DNA from: Microbacteriaceae bacterium VKM Ac-2855
GTDB lineage: Bacteria > Actinomycetota > Actinomycetes > Actinomycetales > Microbacteriaceae
NCBI GenBank assembly: GCA_013204985.1
Contig: JABMLG010000013.1
Coordinates: 1 to 46,969 of the forward strand
DNA length: 46,969 nucleotides
Reading direction: 5' to 3'
Made by a program: the position numbers and the translations under genes. The notes under the pieces were generated by a model. The model saw only the letters and a program-made list of their open reading frames with translations. It was not told the origin of the DNA and searched no databases. Positions 34,668 through 43,230 of this stretch are shown piece by piece (within the stretch, counting starts at the first letter, position 1; every line of letters begins with the position of its first letter).

Positions 34668-37165
34668 ATCCCATCACCTCTGATCCGCTCGACCGCAATC
34701 ACTTCCCGGTCGACGAGTGGGCGCTCGTCGAGACCGAGTTCGACTCGGCTCTGCAGGGTCGCACCGAGACGCTCTTCGCCGTCGGCAACGGCTACCTCGG
34801 CCTGCGCGGCAACGTCGAGGAGGGCCGCGACGGCTACGCCTACGGCACCTTCATCAACGGGTTCCACGAGACCTGGCCCATCCGTCACGCCGAGGAGGCG
34901 TTCGGATTCGCCCGGGTCGGCCAGACGATCGTCAACGTGCCGGATGCGAAGATCATCCGCCTCTACGTCGATGACGAACCCTTCGTGCTCACCGAGGCCG
35001 ACATCCTGCGCTACGCACGACGGCTCGATTTCGCCGACGGCACGCTGGTGCGCGAGCTCGAATGGCGCACGCCCTCCGGCAAGCGGGTGCTCATCCGCTC
35101 GAAGCGCATGGTGAGCTTCACCGACCGCCACCTCGCCCTTATCGACTACGAGGTCGAACTGCTCGATGCGGATGCGTCGGTGCTGATCTCGAGCCAGGTC
35201 CTCAACCGGCAGGACGGTGTGGACGAGTTCCACGCGAACCCGGCGACCGAGGCCGGCTTCGACCCGCGCAAGGCGGAATCGTTCCAGGACCGCGTTCTGC
35301 AGCCGCGCCTCAAGCGGGTCAACGGCACGCGTTACCTGCTGGGCTATCGCACGACCAACTCCGGCATGACCGTCGCTGCGGGTGTCGAGCACGTTCTCGA
35401 CACCGAGAACGAGTGGGATCAGACCTCTCAGATCGACGACGACCTCGCCAAGCACGTCTACCGGGTGAAGGCCAAGGCCGGCGTGCCCATCCGACTGGTG
35501 AAGACCATCACCTATCACTCATCGCGCGGCGTACCCGTGCGCGAGCTGGCCGACCGCTGCGACCGCACGCTCGACCGCGCTCGCGAGACCACCCCCGAGG
35601 AGCAGTTCGCCAAGCAGCGCGAGTGGCTCGACGACTTCTGGGTCCGCTCCGACGTCGAGATCGAGGGTCAGCCCGAGATCCAGCAGGCCGCGCGGTGGAA
35701 CATCTTCCAGCTCGCCCAGTCGACGGCACGCACCGACGGCGGCGGCGTCGCGGCGAAGGGCGTCTCGGGTTCGGGTTACGGCGGCCACTATTTCTGGGAC
35801 ACCGAGGTCTACGTCCTGCCGTTCCTCAGCTACACCGCGCCGCTCGTGGCGCGCAACGCCCTGCGGTTCCGCCAGAACATGCTCGAGGCGGCCCGCTCGC
35901 GTGCGGCCGAACTGAACCAGCACGGCGCGCTGTTCCCGTGGCGCACCATCAACGGCCAGGAGTCGTCGGCGTACTACGCCGCGGGCACGGCGCAGTACCA
36001 CATCGACGCCGACATCTCGTATGCGCTGATGCAGTACGTCTCGGCCACGGGTGACGACGACTTCCTCGCCCGCGGCGCGATCGACATCCTCGTCGAGACC
36101 GCCCGGCTCTGGGCCGACCTCGGCTTCTGGCGCTCCAACGGCGACGACCACTTCCACATCCACGGCGTCACCGGCCCCGACGAGTACACGACCGTCGTCA
36201 ACGACAACCTGTACACGAACGTGATGGCCCGCTCGAACCTCCGAGCGGCCGCCCGCGCCGTCGAGCTTTTGAAGGCCGTCGAGCCGGCCGCGTACGAGCG
36301 GATGGTCTCGCGCCTGCAGCTCGACGACAGCGAGGTGCTCGAATGGTCGCGCGCCGCCGACAAGATGCACATCCCCTTCGACAAGAAGGCCGGCATCCAC
36401 CCGCAGGACGCCGCGTTCCTCGAGAAGGAGCTGTGGGACCTCGAGAACACCCCCGCCTCGAAGCGCCCGCTGCTGCTGCACTTCCACCCGCTGGTGATCT
36501 ACCGCTTCCAGGTCCTCAAGCAGGCGGATGTGGTCCTCGCCCTGCTGCTGCAGGGTAACGAGTTCACGCCCGAGCAGAAGCGCAAGGACTTCGAGTACTA
36601 CGACGCGCTGACCACCGGTGACTCCACCCTGTCGGCGGTCGTGCAGTCGATCATCGCGGCCGAGGTCGGGTACCACGAGCTGTCGTTGAAGTACTTCATG
36701 TCGGCTCTGTTCGTCGACCTCGCCGATCTGCACCACAACACCTCCGACGGCATCCACGTCGCCTCCACGGGCGGCGTCTGGTCGGCGCTGGTCTACGGAT
36801 TCGGCGGCATGCGCGATCACGGCGGCCGGATCACCTTCGAGCCGCGCCTGCCGTCGTCCTGGACCAAGCTCACCTTCCGCATCACGCTGCACGGCACGCG
36901 GGTTCGCGTCGAGGTGGGCCAGGAGGCGCTGGTGCTGACGGTCGAGGACGGCGAGTCGGCGACCTTCTCGGTGCGCGACGAGTTCGTGCACGTCGCCGCG
37001 GGCAACCCCGTCACGGTCGGCCTCGGCCACCAGGGCCCGCGTCTCACCGGTGCGCCCACCACCTCAGACATCGAGGGGACCCGTCGTGCCGACGGCTCGG
37101 TCATCACCGCGTCGATCCCCACGATCACCACCTCGAACGACCCCGACGTCGTCACGGTCCCCTAG
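34664..37165 (+). CDS. Glycoside hydrolase family 65 disaccharide phosphorylase
   Basis: 833 residues from the ATG at 34664. Intracellular, no signal peptide. N-terminal beta-sandwich (~1-270: LFAVGNGYLGLRGNVEEGRD), then the (alpha/alpha)6 barrel with SGSGYGGHYFWDTEVYVLPF. Probable general acid Glu507 in HGVTGPDEYTTVVNDN, and the phosphate-binding loop region HVASTGGVWSALVYGFGG. Family members split maltose, trehalose or kojibiose with phosphate to give beta-glucose-1-phosphate, which the mutase encoded just upstream would convert. Which disaccharide is used cannot be read with confidence. The LacI-type operator upstream suggests induction by the sugar. Confidence 0.93.
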   Translation: MNPITSDPLDRNHFPVDEWALVETEFDSALQGRTETLFAVGNGYLGLRGNVEEGRDGYAYGTFINGFHETWPIRHAEEAFGFARVGQTIVNVPDAKIIRLYVDDEPFVLTEADILRYARRLDFADGTLVRELEWRTPSGKRVLIRSKRMVSFTDRHLALIDYEVELLDADASVLISSQVLNRQDGVDEFHANPATEAGFDPRKAESFQDRVLQPRLKRVNGTRYLLGYRTTNSGMTVAAGVEHVLDTENEWDQTSQIDDDLAKHVYRVKAKAGVPIRLVKTITYHSSRGVPVRELADRCDRTLDRARETTPEEQFAKQREWLDDFWVRSDVEIEGQPEIQQAARWNIFQLAQSTARTDGGGVAAKGVSGSGYGGHYFWDTEVYVLPFLSYTAPLVARNALRFRQNMLEAARSRAAELNQHGALFPWRTINGQESSAYYAAGTAQYHIDADISYALMQYVSATGDDDFLARGAIDILVETARLWADLGFWRSNGDDHFHIHGVTGPDEYTTVVNDNLYTNVMARSNLRAAARAVELLKAVEPAAYERMVSRLQLDDSEVLEWSRAADKMHIPFDKKAGIHPQDAAFLEKELWDLENTPASKRPLLLHFHPLVIYRFQVLKQADVVLALLLQGNEFTPEQKRKDFEYYDALTTGDSTLSAVVQSIIAAEVGYHELSLKYFMSALFVDLADLHHNTSDGIHVASTGGVWSALVYGFGGMRDHGGRITFEPRLPSSWTKLTFRITLHGTRVRVEVGQEALVLTVEDGESATFSVRDEFVHVAAGNPVTVGLGHQGPRLTGAPTTSDIEGTRRADGSVITASIPTITTSNDPDVVTVP

Positions 37166-37179
37166 CAGGGCAACCCCTT

Positions 37180-37223
37180 CCGAGAAGTTGCAGGAGTCGG
37201 CGAGCGACTCCTGCAACTTTCGG
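37180..37223. terminator. Family A intergenic palindrome (copy 6)
   Basis: 14-bp perfect inner arms (AAGTTGCAGGAGTC at 37185-37198; complement at 37206-37219), 7-nt loop and flanking CCGAG / TTCGG. It lies between the convergent GH65 and SLH genes, 15 nt after the GH65 stop. Confidence 0.85.
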
Positions 37224-37254
37224 ACGACGTGAGCCGATGGACCGCGGATCCGCG

Positions 37255-39174
37255 CTAGCGGGTGGCGTCGTACCGGAAGAGGAACGCCGCCATCGCCTGC
37301 CGGCTGACCGGCTCGAGGGGGCGGAAGGTCCCGTCGTCGTAGCCGCGGCTGATGTTCTCCGCCGCCATCCACGCGATCGCATCCGCGAAGTCGTCGGTCG
37401 CGCGCACATCCGAGAACGGTGCCGCGGTCACAGCCGGAACGGTCTCACCCGACATGCGGGCGAGGAATGCCGACATCGCCTGCCGTGACACGGGCGAGTT
37501 CGGAGCGAAGGTGCCGTCGGCGTTGCCGGTCGTGATCCCGGCCGACTTCATCCACTCGATCTCGCGGAAGAACGGATGCGAGGTCGGCACGTCGCTGAAC
37601 GACGCCGTGGCCGGCGCAGAGAAGGACTCTCCGCCGCGGTGCAGGTGCAGCCGGTAGAGGAAGGCCGCCATCGCTTGACGGGTCACCTCTTCGTTCGGCC
37701 GATAGCTCGTCACCGCGCCGTCGACATAACCCGTGCTGATCTTCGCCTTCGCGAGCCACTGGATCTCGGCGAAGAACGGCGCGCCGACCGGCACATCCGC
37801 GAAGCGCGCCGCCGGATCCGCATCCGCGAGTACCAGGTTCGCCGCGGCTGAGTCGCCGCTCGCAAGCACCAGGTCGGTACCGTCCTCGGTCCTCGTCTCC
37901 CCGATCCAGACGGCCTTCGCGAAGCTGTCGTCGTCCGGGTAGGCCTCGACCGTGTAGGTGCCGCTCGGAAGCGAGTCGACGGTGTAGCGACCGTCGCTGT
38001 CGGTCGAGGCCGACCCCCCGTCGCACGCGGTCTCGGTACCGACCTGCTCGCACGGTCGGATCACGTTGACGAATGCAGCGGCCGGGTCGAGGTCGGGACC
38101 GCCCGAGACGAGCCCCGTCACGACCGCGCCCTGCTCGAGCCGTACGTCCAGACCTCCGACGTCTTCACCGTCGATGGCCGTGACATGACGCGACTCCGCA
38201 ACGGTGGAGACGCCTCCCAGCCACGTGGGGGCCAGGCCCTGGGTCTCTTCACCGGACGGGTCGAAGTGCAGCACCCAGATGCCGGGCTCGATACCGGCGA
38301 CCATGTATTCACCGTTGTCGTCGGTCTCGAGGTAGAGGTTGTGCTGCGTGCGGCCCTCCTCGTCGAGTTCGCCGCCGACCCGGAACGCGTCGACCAGCAC
38401 TCCCGGCAACGGATCGCCGGTGGCGGCCGAGGTGACACGGCCGGAGAGGCTGGGCCCGCGTTCGAGCGCCGCATCGATACCCGTCACGTTCTCGCTGAGG
38501 CCGACGACGACGGGGGTGGCCTTCTCGAAGTCGGATGCGCCGCGCCAGTACTGGGTCGGGTACGGGCCGGGCGTGTACAGCCCGATGTAGTTGGTGAACG
38601 AGACGGAGTAGGAGCCGGCTTCGAGCCCGGTCATCGTGTACCGGCCGTCCGCATCCGGGGTGCCGAAGCCGCGGCCTCCGCACTCTTGGCACAGATCGAT
38701 CGCGTCGACGGCGATCACCGTGGGATCGAAGTCGGGGTCGTCCGCCGTGACGACACCGCTGATGGTGCCACCGAGCGGCAGCACGATCGTCGGCGCCGTC
38801 GTTGTCGCACCGGCCCGGACGGTGACGGTGTCGGCGTCCTCGTTCGTGCGCGATCCGCCCGAGAACCGCGGCAGGTGCAGCCGGTCGACCGGGTCGTAAC
38901 GGATCACTCGTTGTCCGGCGTCCGCATTCGTGATGGTGAAGCGTCCGCTCGCGTCGGTCTGCGCCTGCGGGACCGTACCGTCGAACGGCTCGCCGACCTT
39001 CTCGAGGTAGACGTGCACCTCGGCGAGCGGACTGCCCGTCGTTGTGCCGTACACGACGCCGGTCACGGTCGTCGTGGCTGCAGCGGATGCGGCTGGGGCC
39101 ATGGTGACGGCGGCGAGGGCCGCGATCAGCGCGACGACGCCGAGGCGCCGCATCCGTGAGATGAGAGCCGACAT
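37255..39174 (-). CDS. Secreted SLH-repeat protein with Ig-like carboxypeptidase-regulatory repeats
   Basis: 639 residues. Signal peptide 1-31 (LGVVALIAALAAVTMAPAAS). Four CarboxypepD-regulatory/SdrD-like beta-sandwich repeats follow at about 35-120, 130-230, 240-345 and 350-440; each shows the 'G.V.....G.PL..V.V......TD..G.YT..GL..G.Y.V.F' pattern (for example TPDADGRYTMTGLEAGSYSV). Three C-terminal SLH-type repeats (~455-640) each read 'F.DVP....F..I.W...AGI..G..DG.F.P..PVSRQAMAAFL'. SLH repeats usually bind cell-wall polymers, so this is a surface or wall-attached protein, perhaps an adhesin or scaffold. No enzyme domain. ATG 39174 is the only start before the signal peptide. Confidence 0.88.
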   Translation of the reverse strand: MSALISRMRRLGVVALIAALAAVTMAPAASAAATTTVTGVVYGTTTGSPLAEVHVYLEKVGEPFDGTVPQAQTDASGRFTITNADAGQRVIRYDPVDRLHLPRFSGGSRTNEDADTVTVRAGATTTAPTIVLPLGGTISGVVTADDPDFDPTVIAVDAIDLCQECGGRGFGTPDADGRYTMTGLEAGSYSVSFTNYIGLYTPGPYPTQYWRGASDFEKATPVVVGLSENVTGIDAALERGPSLSGRVTSAATGDPLPGVLVDAFRVGGELDEEGRTQHNLYLETDDNGEYMVAGIEPGIWVLHFDPSGEETQGLAPTWLGGVSTVAESRHVTAIDGEDVGGLDVRLEQGAVVTGLVSGGPDLDPAAAFVNVIRPCEQVGTETACDGGSASTDSDGRYTVDSLPSGTYTVEAYPDDDSFAKAVWIGETRTEDGTDLVLASGDSAAANLVLADADPAARFADVPVGAPFFAEIQWLAKAKISTGYVDGAVTSYRPNEEVTRQAMAAFLYRLHLHRGGESFSAPATASFSDVPTSHPFFREIEWMKSAGITTGNADGTFAPNSPVSRQAMSAFLARMSGETVPAVTAAPFSDVRATDDFADAIAWMAAENISRGYDDGTFRPLEPVSRQAMAAFLFRYDATR

Positions 39175-39250
39175 GCGTCGCCTTCCGGTCGGCCACCGAT
39201 GCCGGTCGGCGTGGTGGTCGGCTACAGCCTAGGCCCCGCGCACGCCTCCT

Positions 39251-39323
39251 TGCGAGGGACCCGCACTGTGCGCGCGGGACCCCCTCAGGGCGGGTCCGAC
39301 GCGCACAGGAGGGGTCCCTCGCA
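39251..39323. terminator. Family E nested palindrome
   Basis: Three nested arm pairs: TGCGAGGGACCC / GGGTCCCTCGCA, GTGCGC / GCGCAC and GGACCC / GGGTCC. It is 34 nt downstream of the purQ stop (minus strand). Single copy in the window. Confidence 0.75.
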
Positions 39324-39357
39324 ACACGGCGGGGGCGCGGGGGAGGGCGGCGGGGAG

Positions 39358-40056
39358 TTAGGCGGAGGCGACGAGCGCCTTCACCGCGGAGGTGAAGAAC
39401 GCGAGGCCGTCGACGCCGGAACGCATCGCGTCGGCGGTGTCGGGGCCGAAACCCGCCTCGATGGCGTGTTCGGGGTGCGGCATCAGGCCGACCACGTTAC
39501 CGCGGGCGTTCGTGATGCCGGCGATGTCGTTCATCGAGCCGTTCGGGTTGACCTCGAGGTAGCGGAAGACGACGCGCCCCTCGCCCTCCAGCTCGGCGAG
39601 CGTCTCGGCCGAGGCGATGAATCCGCCCTCACCGTTCTTCAGAGGGATCGTGATCTGCTGCCCGGCGGTGAAATCGGTCGTCCACGCGGTCGACGCGTTC
39701 TCGACCGTGAGCTTCTGGTCGCGGCAGATGAAGGAGCCGTGATCGTTGCGGATGAGGCCGCCCGGCAGCAGGTGCGCCTCGGTCAGCATCTGGAATCCGT
39801 TGCAGATGCCCAGCACCGGCAGGCCGGAGTTCGCCGCCGCGATGACCTCGGTCATGATCGGCGAGTGCGAGGCGATCGCGCCGCAGCGGAGGTAGTCGCC
39901 GTAGGAGAAGCCGCCGGGAAGTACCACCGCGTCGACGCCCTGCAGGTCGTGGTCGCCGTGCCAGAGAGCCACCGGCTCGGCACCGGCGAAGCGGACCGCG
40001 CGCTGGGCGTCGCGGTCGTCGAGCGAGCCGGGGAAGGTGACGACGCCGATCTTCAT
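39358..40056 (-). CDS. purQ: Phosphoribosylformylglycinamidine synthase glutaminase subunit PurQ
   Basis: 232 residues, a class I glutamine amidotransferase that supplies ammonia to PurL. Nucleophile Cys85 in [11 protein letters not shown]; His194 and Glu196 in [12 protein letters not shown]; the oxyanion region [15 protein letters not shown]. The ATG directly abuts the purS stop (TAA-ATG), so translation is coupled. The partner PurL gene lies about 10.5 kb away. Confidence 0.97.
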   Translation of the reverse strand: MKIGVVTFPGSLDDRDAQRAVRFAGAEPVALWHGDHDLQGVDAVVLPGGFSYGDYLRCGAIASHSPIMTEVIAAANSGLPVLGICNGFQMLTEAHLLPGGLIRNDHGSFICRDQKLTVENASTAWTTDFTAGQQITIPLKNGEGGFIASAETLAELEGEGRVVFRYLEVNPNGSMNDIAGITNARGNVVGLMPHPEHAIEAGFGPDTADAMRSGVDGLAFFTSAVKALVASA

Positions 40057-40308
40057 TTACGCCTCCGCGGGGTAGTGGATGCCGACGACGTCCTCGATGA
40101 CGCTGTTGGAGAGCATGTCGGCCGCGATCTGCTCGACGGTCGAACGCACCTCGTCGGTGACCTCGTCGACCGTGATCTCGAAGCGCTTGCCGATGCGGAC
40201 CGCCGAGATCTCGGAGTGACCGAGCCGCGAGAGTGCGCCGGCGACGGCCTTTCCCTGCGGGTCGAGCAACTCGGCCTTGGGCATGACTTCAACGACGATC
40301 GTGGGCAC
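40057..40308 (-). CDS. purS: Phosphoribosylformylglycinamidine synthase subunit PurS
   Basis: 83 residues, normal PurS length. Small alpha/beta dimeric subunit that holds PurL and PurQ together and channels ammonia. TIVVEVMPKAELLDPQGKAV and the 'G..vr.GK.fei' motif (AVRIGKRFEITVDE) are diagnostic. GTG 40308 is chosen over the ATG at 40323 because GGAGAA lies ~7 nt before it and the protein then starts at the family-typical PTIVVEV. Confidence 0.95.
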   Translation of the reverse strand: MPTIVVEVMPKAELLDPQGKAVAGALSRLGHSEISAVRIGKRFEITVDEVTDEVRSTVEQIAADMLSNSVIEDVVGIHYPAEA

Positions 40309-40356
40309 CGATGTTCTCCGCATTGCAGTGGGGGTTGTGGCCGATCGGCCGACTCG

Positions 40357-40362
40357 ATCCTA
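40357..40362 (-). promoter_or_regulatory. Putative -10 box of purSQ
   Basis: Minus-strand TAGGAT about 50 nt before the GTG, in the context GCGGTAGGATCGA that purL shares. Confidence 0.35.
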
Positions 40363-40389
40363 CCGCGCGGCTCCGGCCGGGGCGGCGTC

Positions 40390-40465
40390 CGAACGCAACC
40401 TCGGCTCAGGCTCGCGCTCGACCGTGATCGCGGACGACGAAGCCTCTCAGCCGAGGTTGCGTCGG
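40390..40465. repeat. Family B intergenic palindrome (copy 2)
   Basis: 14-bp perfect arms (ACGCAACCTCGGCT at 40393-40406; complement at 40449-40462) with a ~42-nt loop. It directly abuts the stop codon of the VOC gene (minus strand). The arms match copy 1 at 7829-7904. Confidence 0.8.
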
Positions 40466-41335
40466 CTACTCGGCGGTGCGCACCCGGATGAGGTTCGCCC
40501 ACGGGTCGTCGAAGGTCACCGTGCGACCGTCGTCGCGGGTATCGACGCCGAAATGCGTGAGCCGCTCGCCCAACGCACCGAGATCGTCCGCCGTCGGCAC
40601 CACGATGTCGACCTCGCCGAGGCCGAGCGCCTGCTGCCGTCGACCGGCACCGAGCGAGTTCCACGTGTTCATGGCCATGTGGTGGTGGTACTTGCCGGCC
40701 GAGACGAAAAGGGCCTGCGTACCGTAGCGAGTCGTGGTCTCGAAGCCGAGACGATCGACGTAGAACGCCTTCGCCGTCGCGACGTCGCCCACGCTGAGGT
40801 GCACGTGGCCCACCTTCGCGCCGCCGAGTCGCGGCTGCTCGATCGATTCCTCGGTGAGGTGCTGCTGCAGGAACGCGTTCGGGTCGAGGTAGAGGGTCTT
40901 CATCTCGATCTCGCCGTGCGTCCACGACCACGCGCTCCGGTCGCGGTCCCAGTAGAGCTCGATGCCGTTGTTCTCGGGGTCGTTGAAGTAGAACGCCTTG
41001 CTCACCAGGTGATCGGACGACCCGGTGAACGATCCCGGATGCTGGCGCGCGACGCTGTACACGGCGGCCGCGAGAGCCGCCTCCGTCTCGAACAGGATCG
41101 CGGTGTGGAAGAGGCCGGCCGAGCCGGGGCTCGCGAGTGTGAGCTCGGGGGAGTGCTGCAGGATCACGACCGGGGTGACGCCGCGACCGAGGACCGCGAC
41201 GGGGCCGTCGTGCGAGAGCAGTTCGAGAGTGACGGCGTCGCGGTAGTAAGCGATCATCCCGTCGAGGTCGGCGACGCGGAGGGTCACCGGACCCATCGAG
41301 GTGTCGGCGGCGAGGAGTTCGGCGGGTGCGTTCAT
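40466..41335 (-). CDS. VOC-family (glyoxalase/extradiol dioxygenase-like) protein
   Basis: 289 residues with two vicinal-oxygen-chelate modules (~8-125 and ~165-285). The pattern resembles CatE-type catechol 2,3-dioxygenases: GPVTLRVADLDGMIAYYRDA, LFHTAILFETEAALAAAV, and in the second module GAKVGHVHLSVGDVATAKAF, SAGKYHHHMAMNTWNS and LGEVDIVVP. Candidate metal ligands are His in GHVHLSV, His in the HHHMAMN run and a C-terminal Glu. The substrate is unknown. ATG 41335 is preferred over GTG 41347; minus-strand TAAGGT, with TTGTGG 18 nt further upstream, is a plausible promoter. Confidence 0.85.
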   Translation of the reverse strand: MNAPAELLAADTSMGPVTLRVADLDGMIAYYRDAVTLELLSHDGPVAVLGRGVTPVVILQHSPELTLASPGSAGLFHTAILFETEAALAAAVYSVARQHPGSFTGSSDHLVSKAFYFNDPENNGIELYWDRDRSAWSWTHGEIEMKTLYLDPNAFLQQHLTEESIEQPRLGGAKVGHVHLSVGDVATAKAFYVDRLGFETTTRYGTQALFVSAGKYHHHMAMNTWNSLGAGRRQQALGLGEVDIVVPTADDLGALGERLTHFGVDTRDDGRTVTFDDPWANLIRVRTAE

Positions 41336-41548
41336 GATGTCGATCACCTTAGCTGCAACTTACTTGTCGCCACAACTATTCCGCAGGATGCCGATGTGGA
41401 TGCACCGAGGCGTGGCGCTTCGCATCCGTCATTCAAGAAACGTCCAGCAATCGCATAAGAAGCCCATCGGATGCGCCAAGCAGACGCTCCGGTTCGAGGA
41501 CTGGAATCGGTGCAGCCGATCAGGGCGACACGGGAGACGGGAAAGACG

Positions 41549-42859
41549 ATGGACGAGCAGCACGCATCCGACAACGGGAACGTAGAACAGGCCGGCGCGG
41601 CCCTCGCGCCCGGCGCGGACGAGCAGGCGCTCCGCGAAGCCGCGAAGAAGGACGACCGCCGCCGCCGTCGACGCGCGATGATCGCGGGCGGAGCCGGCCT
41701 GGCGGTCCTGATCGGGATCGCTGCGGGTGCCACCTCGTTCGCCGCCGGCGACGAGACGCAGACCTCGGCGTCCTCCGGCACGGTCAGCGGCCAGACCATC
41801 GTCCAGCTGCCGAGCGGATCCTCGTTCGGGCGCGGCGGCATCAGCGGCTACTCCGACGGCAGCGGATCCGGCTCGCTGTACGGGTCGTACGGCTCGTACG
41901 GGTCGTACGGCACGTACGGTTCGCAGTCGGGCAGCTCCACAACGACGACCACGGACGCGGTCGCCGCGAGCGACGCGCAGAAGGTCGGCGTCGTCACCAT
42001 CGTCTCGACCCTGGGCTACGAGAGCGCCGCGTCGGCCGGTACCGGCATGATCCTCACCTCCGACGGCATGATCCTCACCAACAACCACGTCGTCGAAGGG
42101 GCGACCAGCATCGAGGTCACGGTCGAGTCGACCGGCGAGACCTACACCGCGACCGTCGTCGGCACGGATGCGACCAACGACGTCGCCGTGCTGCAGTTGG
42201 TGGATGCCTCCGGCCTCACGCCGGTCAGCTTCGACACGTCGGGTGTGACCGCGGGCGACGCGATCACCGCGGTCGGCAACGCTGAGGGCACGGGCGACCT
42301 CGTCGCCGCCTCCGGCACCGTGACCGCGACGGACCAGAGCATCACCACGCAGGCCGAGGGCAGCGCCGCGAGCGAGAGCCTCACGGGCCTGATCCAGCTC
42401 GACGCCGACATCGTGTCGGGCGATTCGGGCGGCCCGCTGTTCAACTCCGCCGGCCAGGTCATCGGCATCAACACCGCCGCCTCGAGCGGCTCCGCCGAGA
42501 TCACCGGTTTCGCCATCCCGATCGCCACGGCGCTCGATATCGTCGCGCAGATCGAGGCCGGCAACGACACCGCGACCATCGAGGTCGGCTACCCGGCCTT
42601 CCTCGGCATCGGCCTCTCGAGCACCTCGGGAGCGGCGACCGTCGCCGGCGTGTACGAGAACACCCCGGCCGCCGAGGCCGGCCTCAGCGCCGGTGACACC
42701 ATCACCGCGGTGAACGGCACGGCGATCTCCACCGGCAGCCAGCTGTCGGAGCTGCTCGGATCGATGGAGCCCGGCGAGAGCGTCGCCCTCACCTGGACCA
42801 CCGCCGCCGGCGCCGCCGGCTCGGCCACCGTCACCCTCGCTGAGGGCCCGGCCGCCTGA
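41549..42859 (+). CDS. HtrA-family trypsin-like serine protease with PDZ domain
   Basis: 436 residues from the ATG at 41549 (GGGAAAG upstream); an earlier in-frame ATG lacks a ribosome site. A short cytoplasmic Arg-rich segment precedes one membrane helix (~43-66, RAMIAGGAGLAVLIGIAAGA). A Gly/Ser/Tyr linker with repeated GSY units (~105-130, GSLYGSYGSYGSYGTYGSQ) leads to the protease: His180 (LTNNHVVEG), Asp211 (TNDVAVLQL), Ser293 (VSGDSGGPL). The PDZ domain is at ~345-432 (PAAEAGLSAGDTITAVNGTA). It probably degrades or refolds damaged exported proteins at the outer face of the membrane. Stand-alone gene, with two hairpins after the stop. Confidence 0.94.
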   Translation: MDEQHASDNGNVEQAGAALAPGADEQALREAAKKDDRRRRRRAMIAGGAGLAVLIGIAAGATSFAAGDETQTSASSGTVSGQTIVQLPSGSSFGRGGISGYSDGSGSGSLYGSYGSYGSYGTYGSQSGSSTTTTTDAVAASDAQKVGVVTIVSTLGYESAASAGTGMILTSDGMILTNNHVVEGATSIEVTVESTGETYTATVVGTDATNDVAVLQLVDASGLTPVSFDTSGVTAGDAITAVGNAEGTGDLVAASGTVTATDQSITTQAEGSAASESLTGLIQLDADIVSGDSGGPLFNSAGQVIGINTAASSGSAEITGFAIPIATALDIVAQIEAGNDTATIEVGYPAFLGIGLSSTSGAATVAGVYENTPAAEAGLSAGDTITAVNGTAISTGSQLSELLGSMEPGESVALTWTTAAGAAGSATVTLAEGPAA

Positions 42860-42862
42860 ACC

Positions 42863-42942
42863 GCTCGGCTGGCCCCCGCAGCCGAGCCACTCCGGGCCGT
42901 CGCCCGCGTCTCCGATCCCCTACGGAGCGCGGGCGGCGGCCC
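42863..42942. terminator. Two hairpins after htrA-like gene
   Basis: First, GCTCGGCT / AGCCGAGC (42863-42887) with a 9-nt loop. Then a larger, near-perfect hairpin from 42894 to 42942 (GGGCCG, CGCCCGC, CTCCG blocks and complements). The 370-bp gap to 43231 otherwise holds the family F palindrome and no convincing gene. Confidence 0.65.
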
Positions 42943-43104
42943 CTTCCCGTGCGGTGCGCTGCACCCCCGTACGTCGATGAAGCTGGATCGGCTCCGAGGG
43001 GCTGGAACGCGACCGGGCGACTCGATCCGACTTCATTCCCAGACCAGAGCCCACCTCACGGACGCGTCCTGAGCCGGGCCCGCGAGAAGCGGCCCGCTGG
43101 CGCA

Positions 43105-43165
43105 TTCCTCCTCCGGCGAGGGAGGAACGACCGGGTGAGGAGGAACAGCGCGGGTTCCTCCTCAC
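43105..43165. terminator. Family F palindromes between convergent genes
   Basis: GTGAGGAGGAAC (43135-43146) pairs perfectly with GTTCCTCCTCAC (43154-43165) across a 7-nt loop. A second, smaller TTCCTCC / GGAGGAA hairpin lies at 43105-43127, so the same arm sequence appears four times in 61 bp. Confidence 0.75.
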
Positions 43166-43230
43166 CTACTCCGTTCGTCCTTCGGCGAGGTTGTCCGCCC
43201 GGCTCCCGTCAGAGGCGGACGGCGTCCGGG

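Noticed and set aside
5631-43165. Calling all palindromes classical rho-independent terminators
   Set aside because: Most lack a T-tract after the stem; the label terminator is used for position and structure only.
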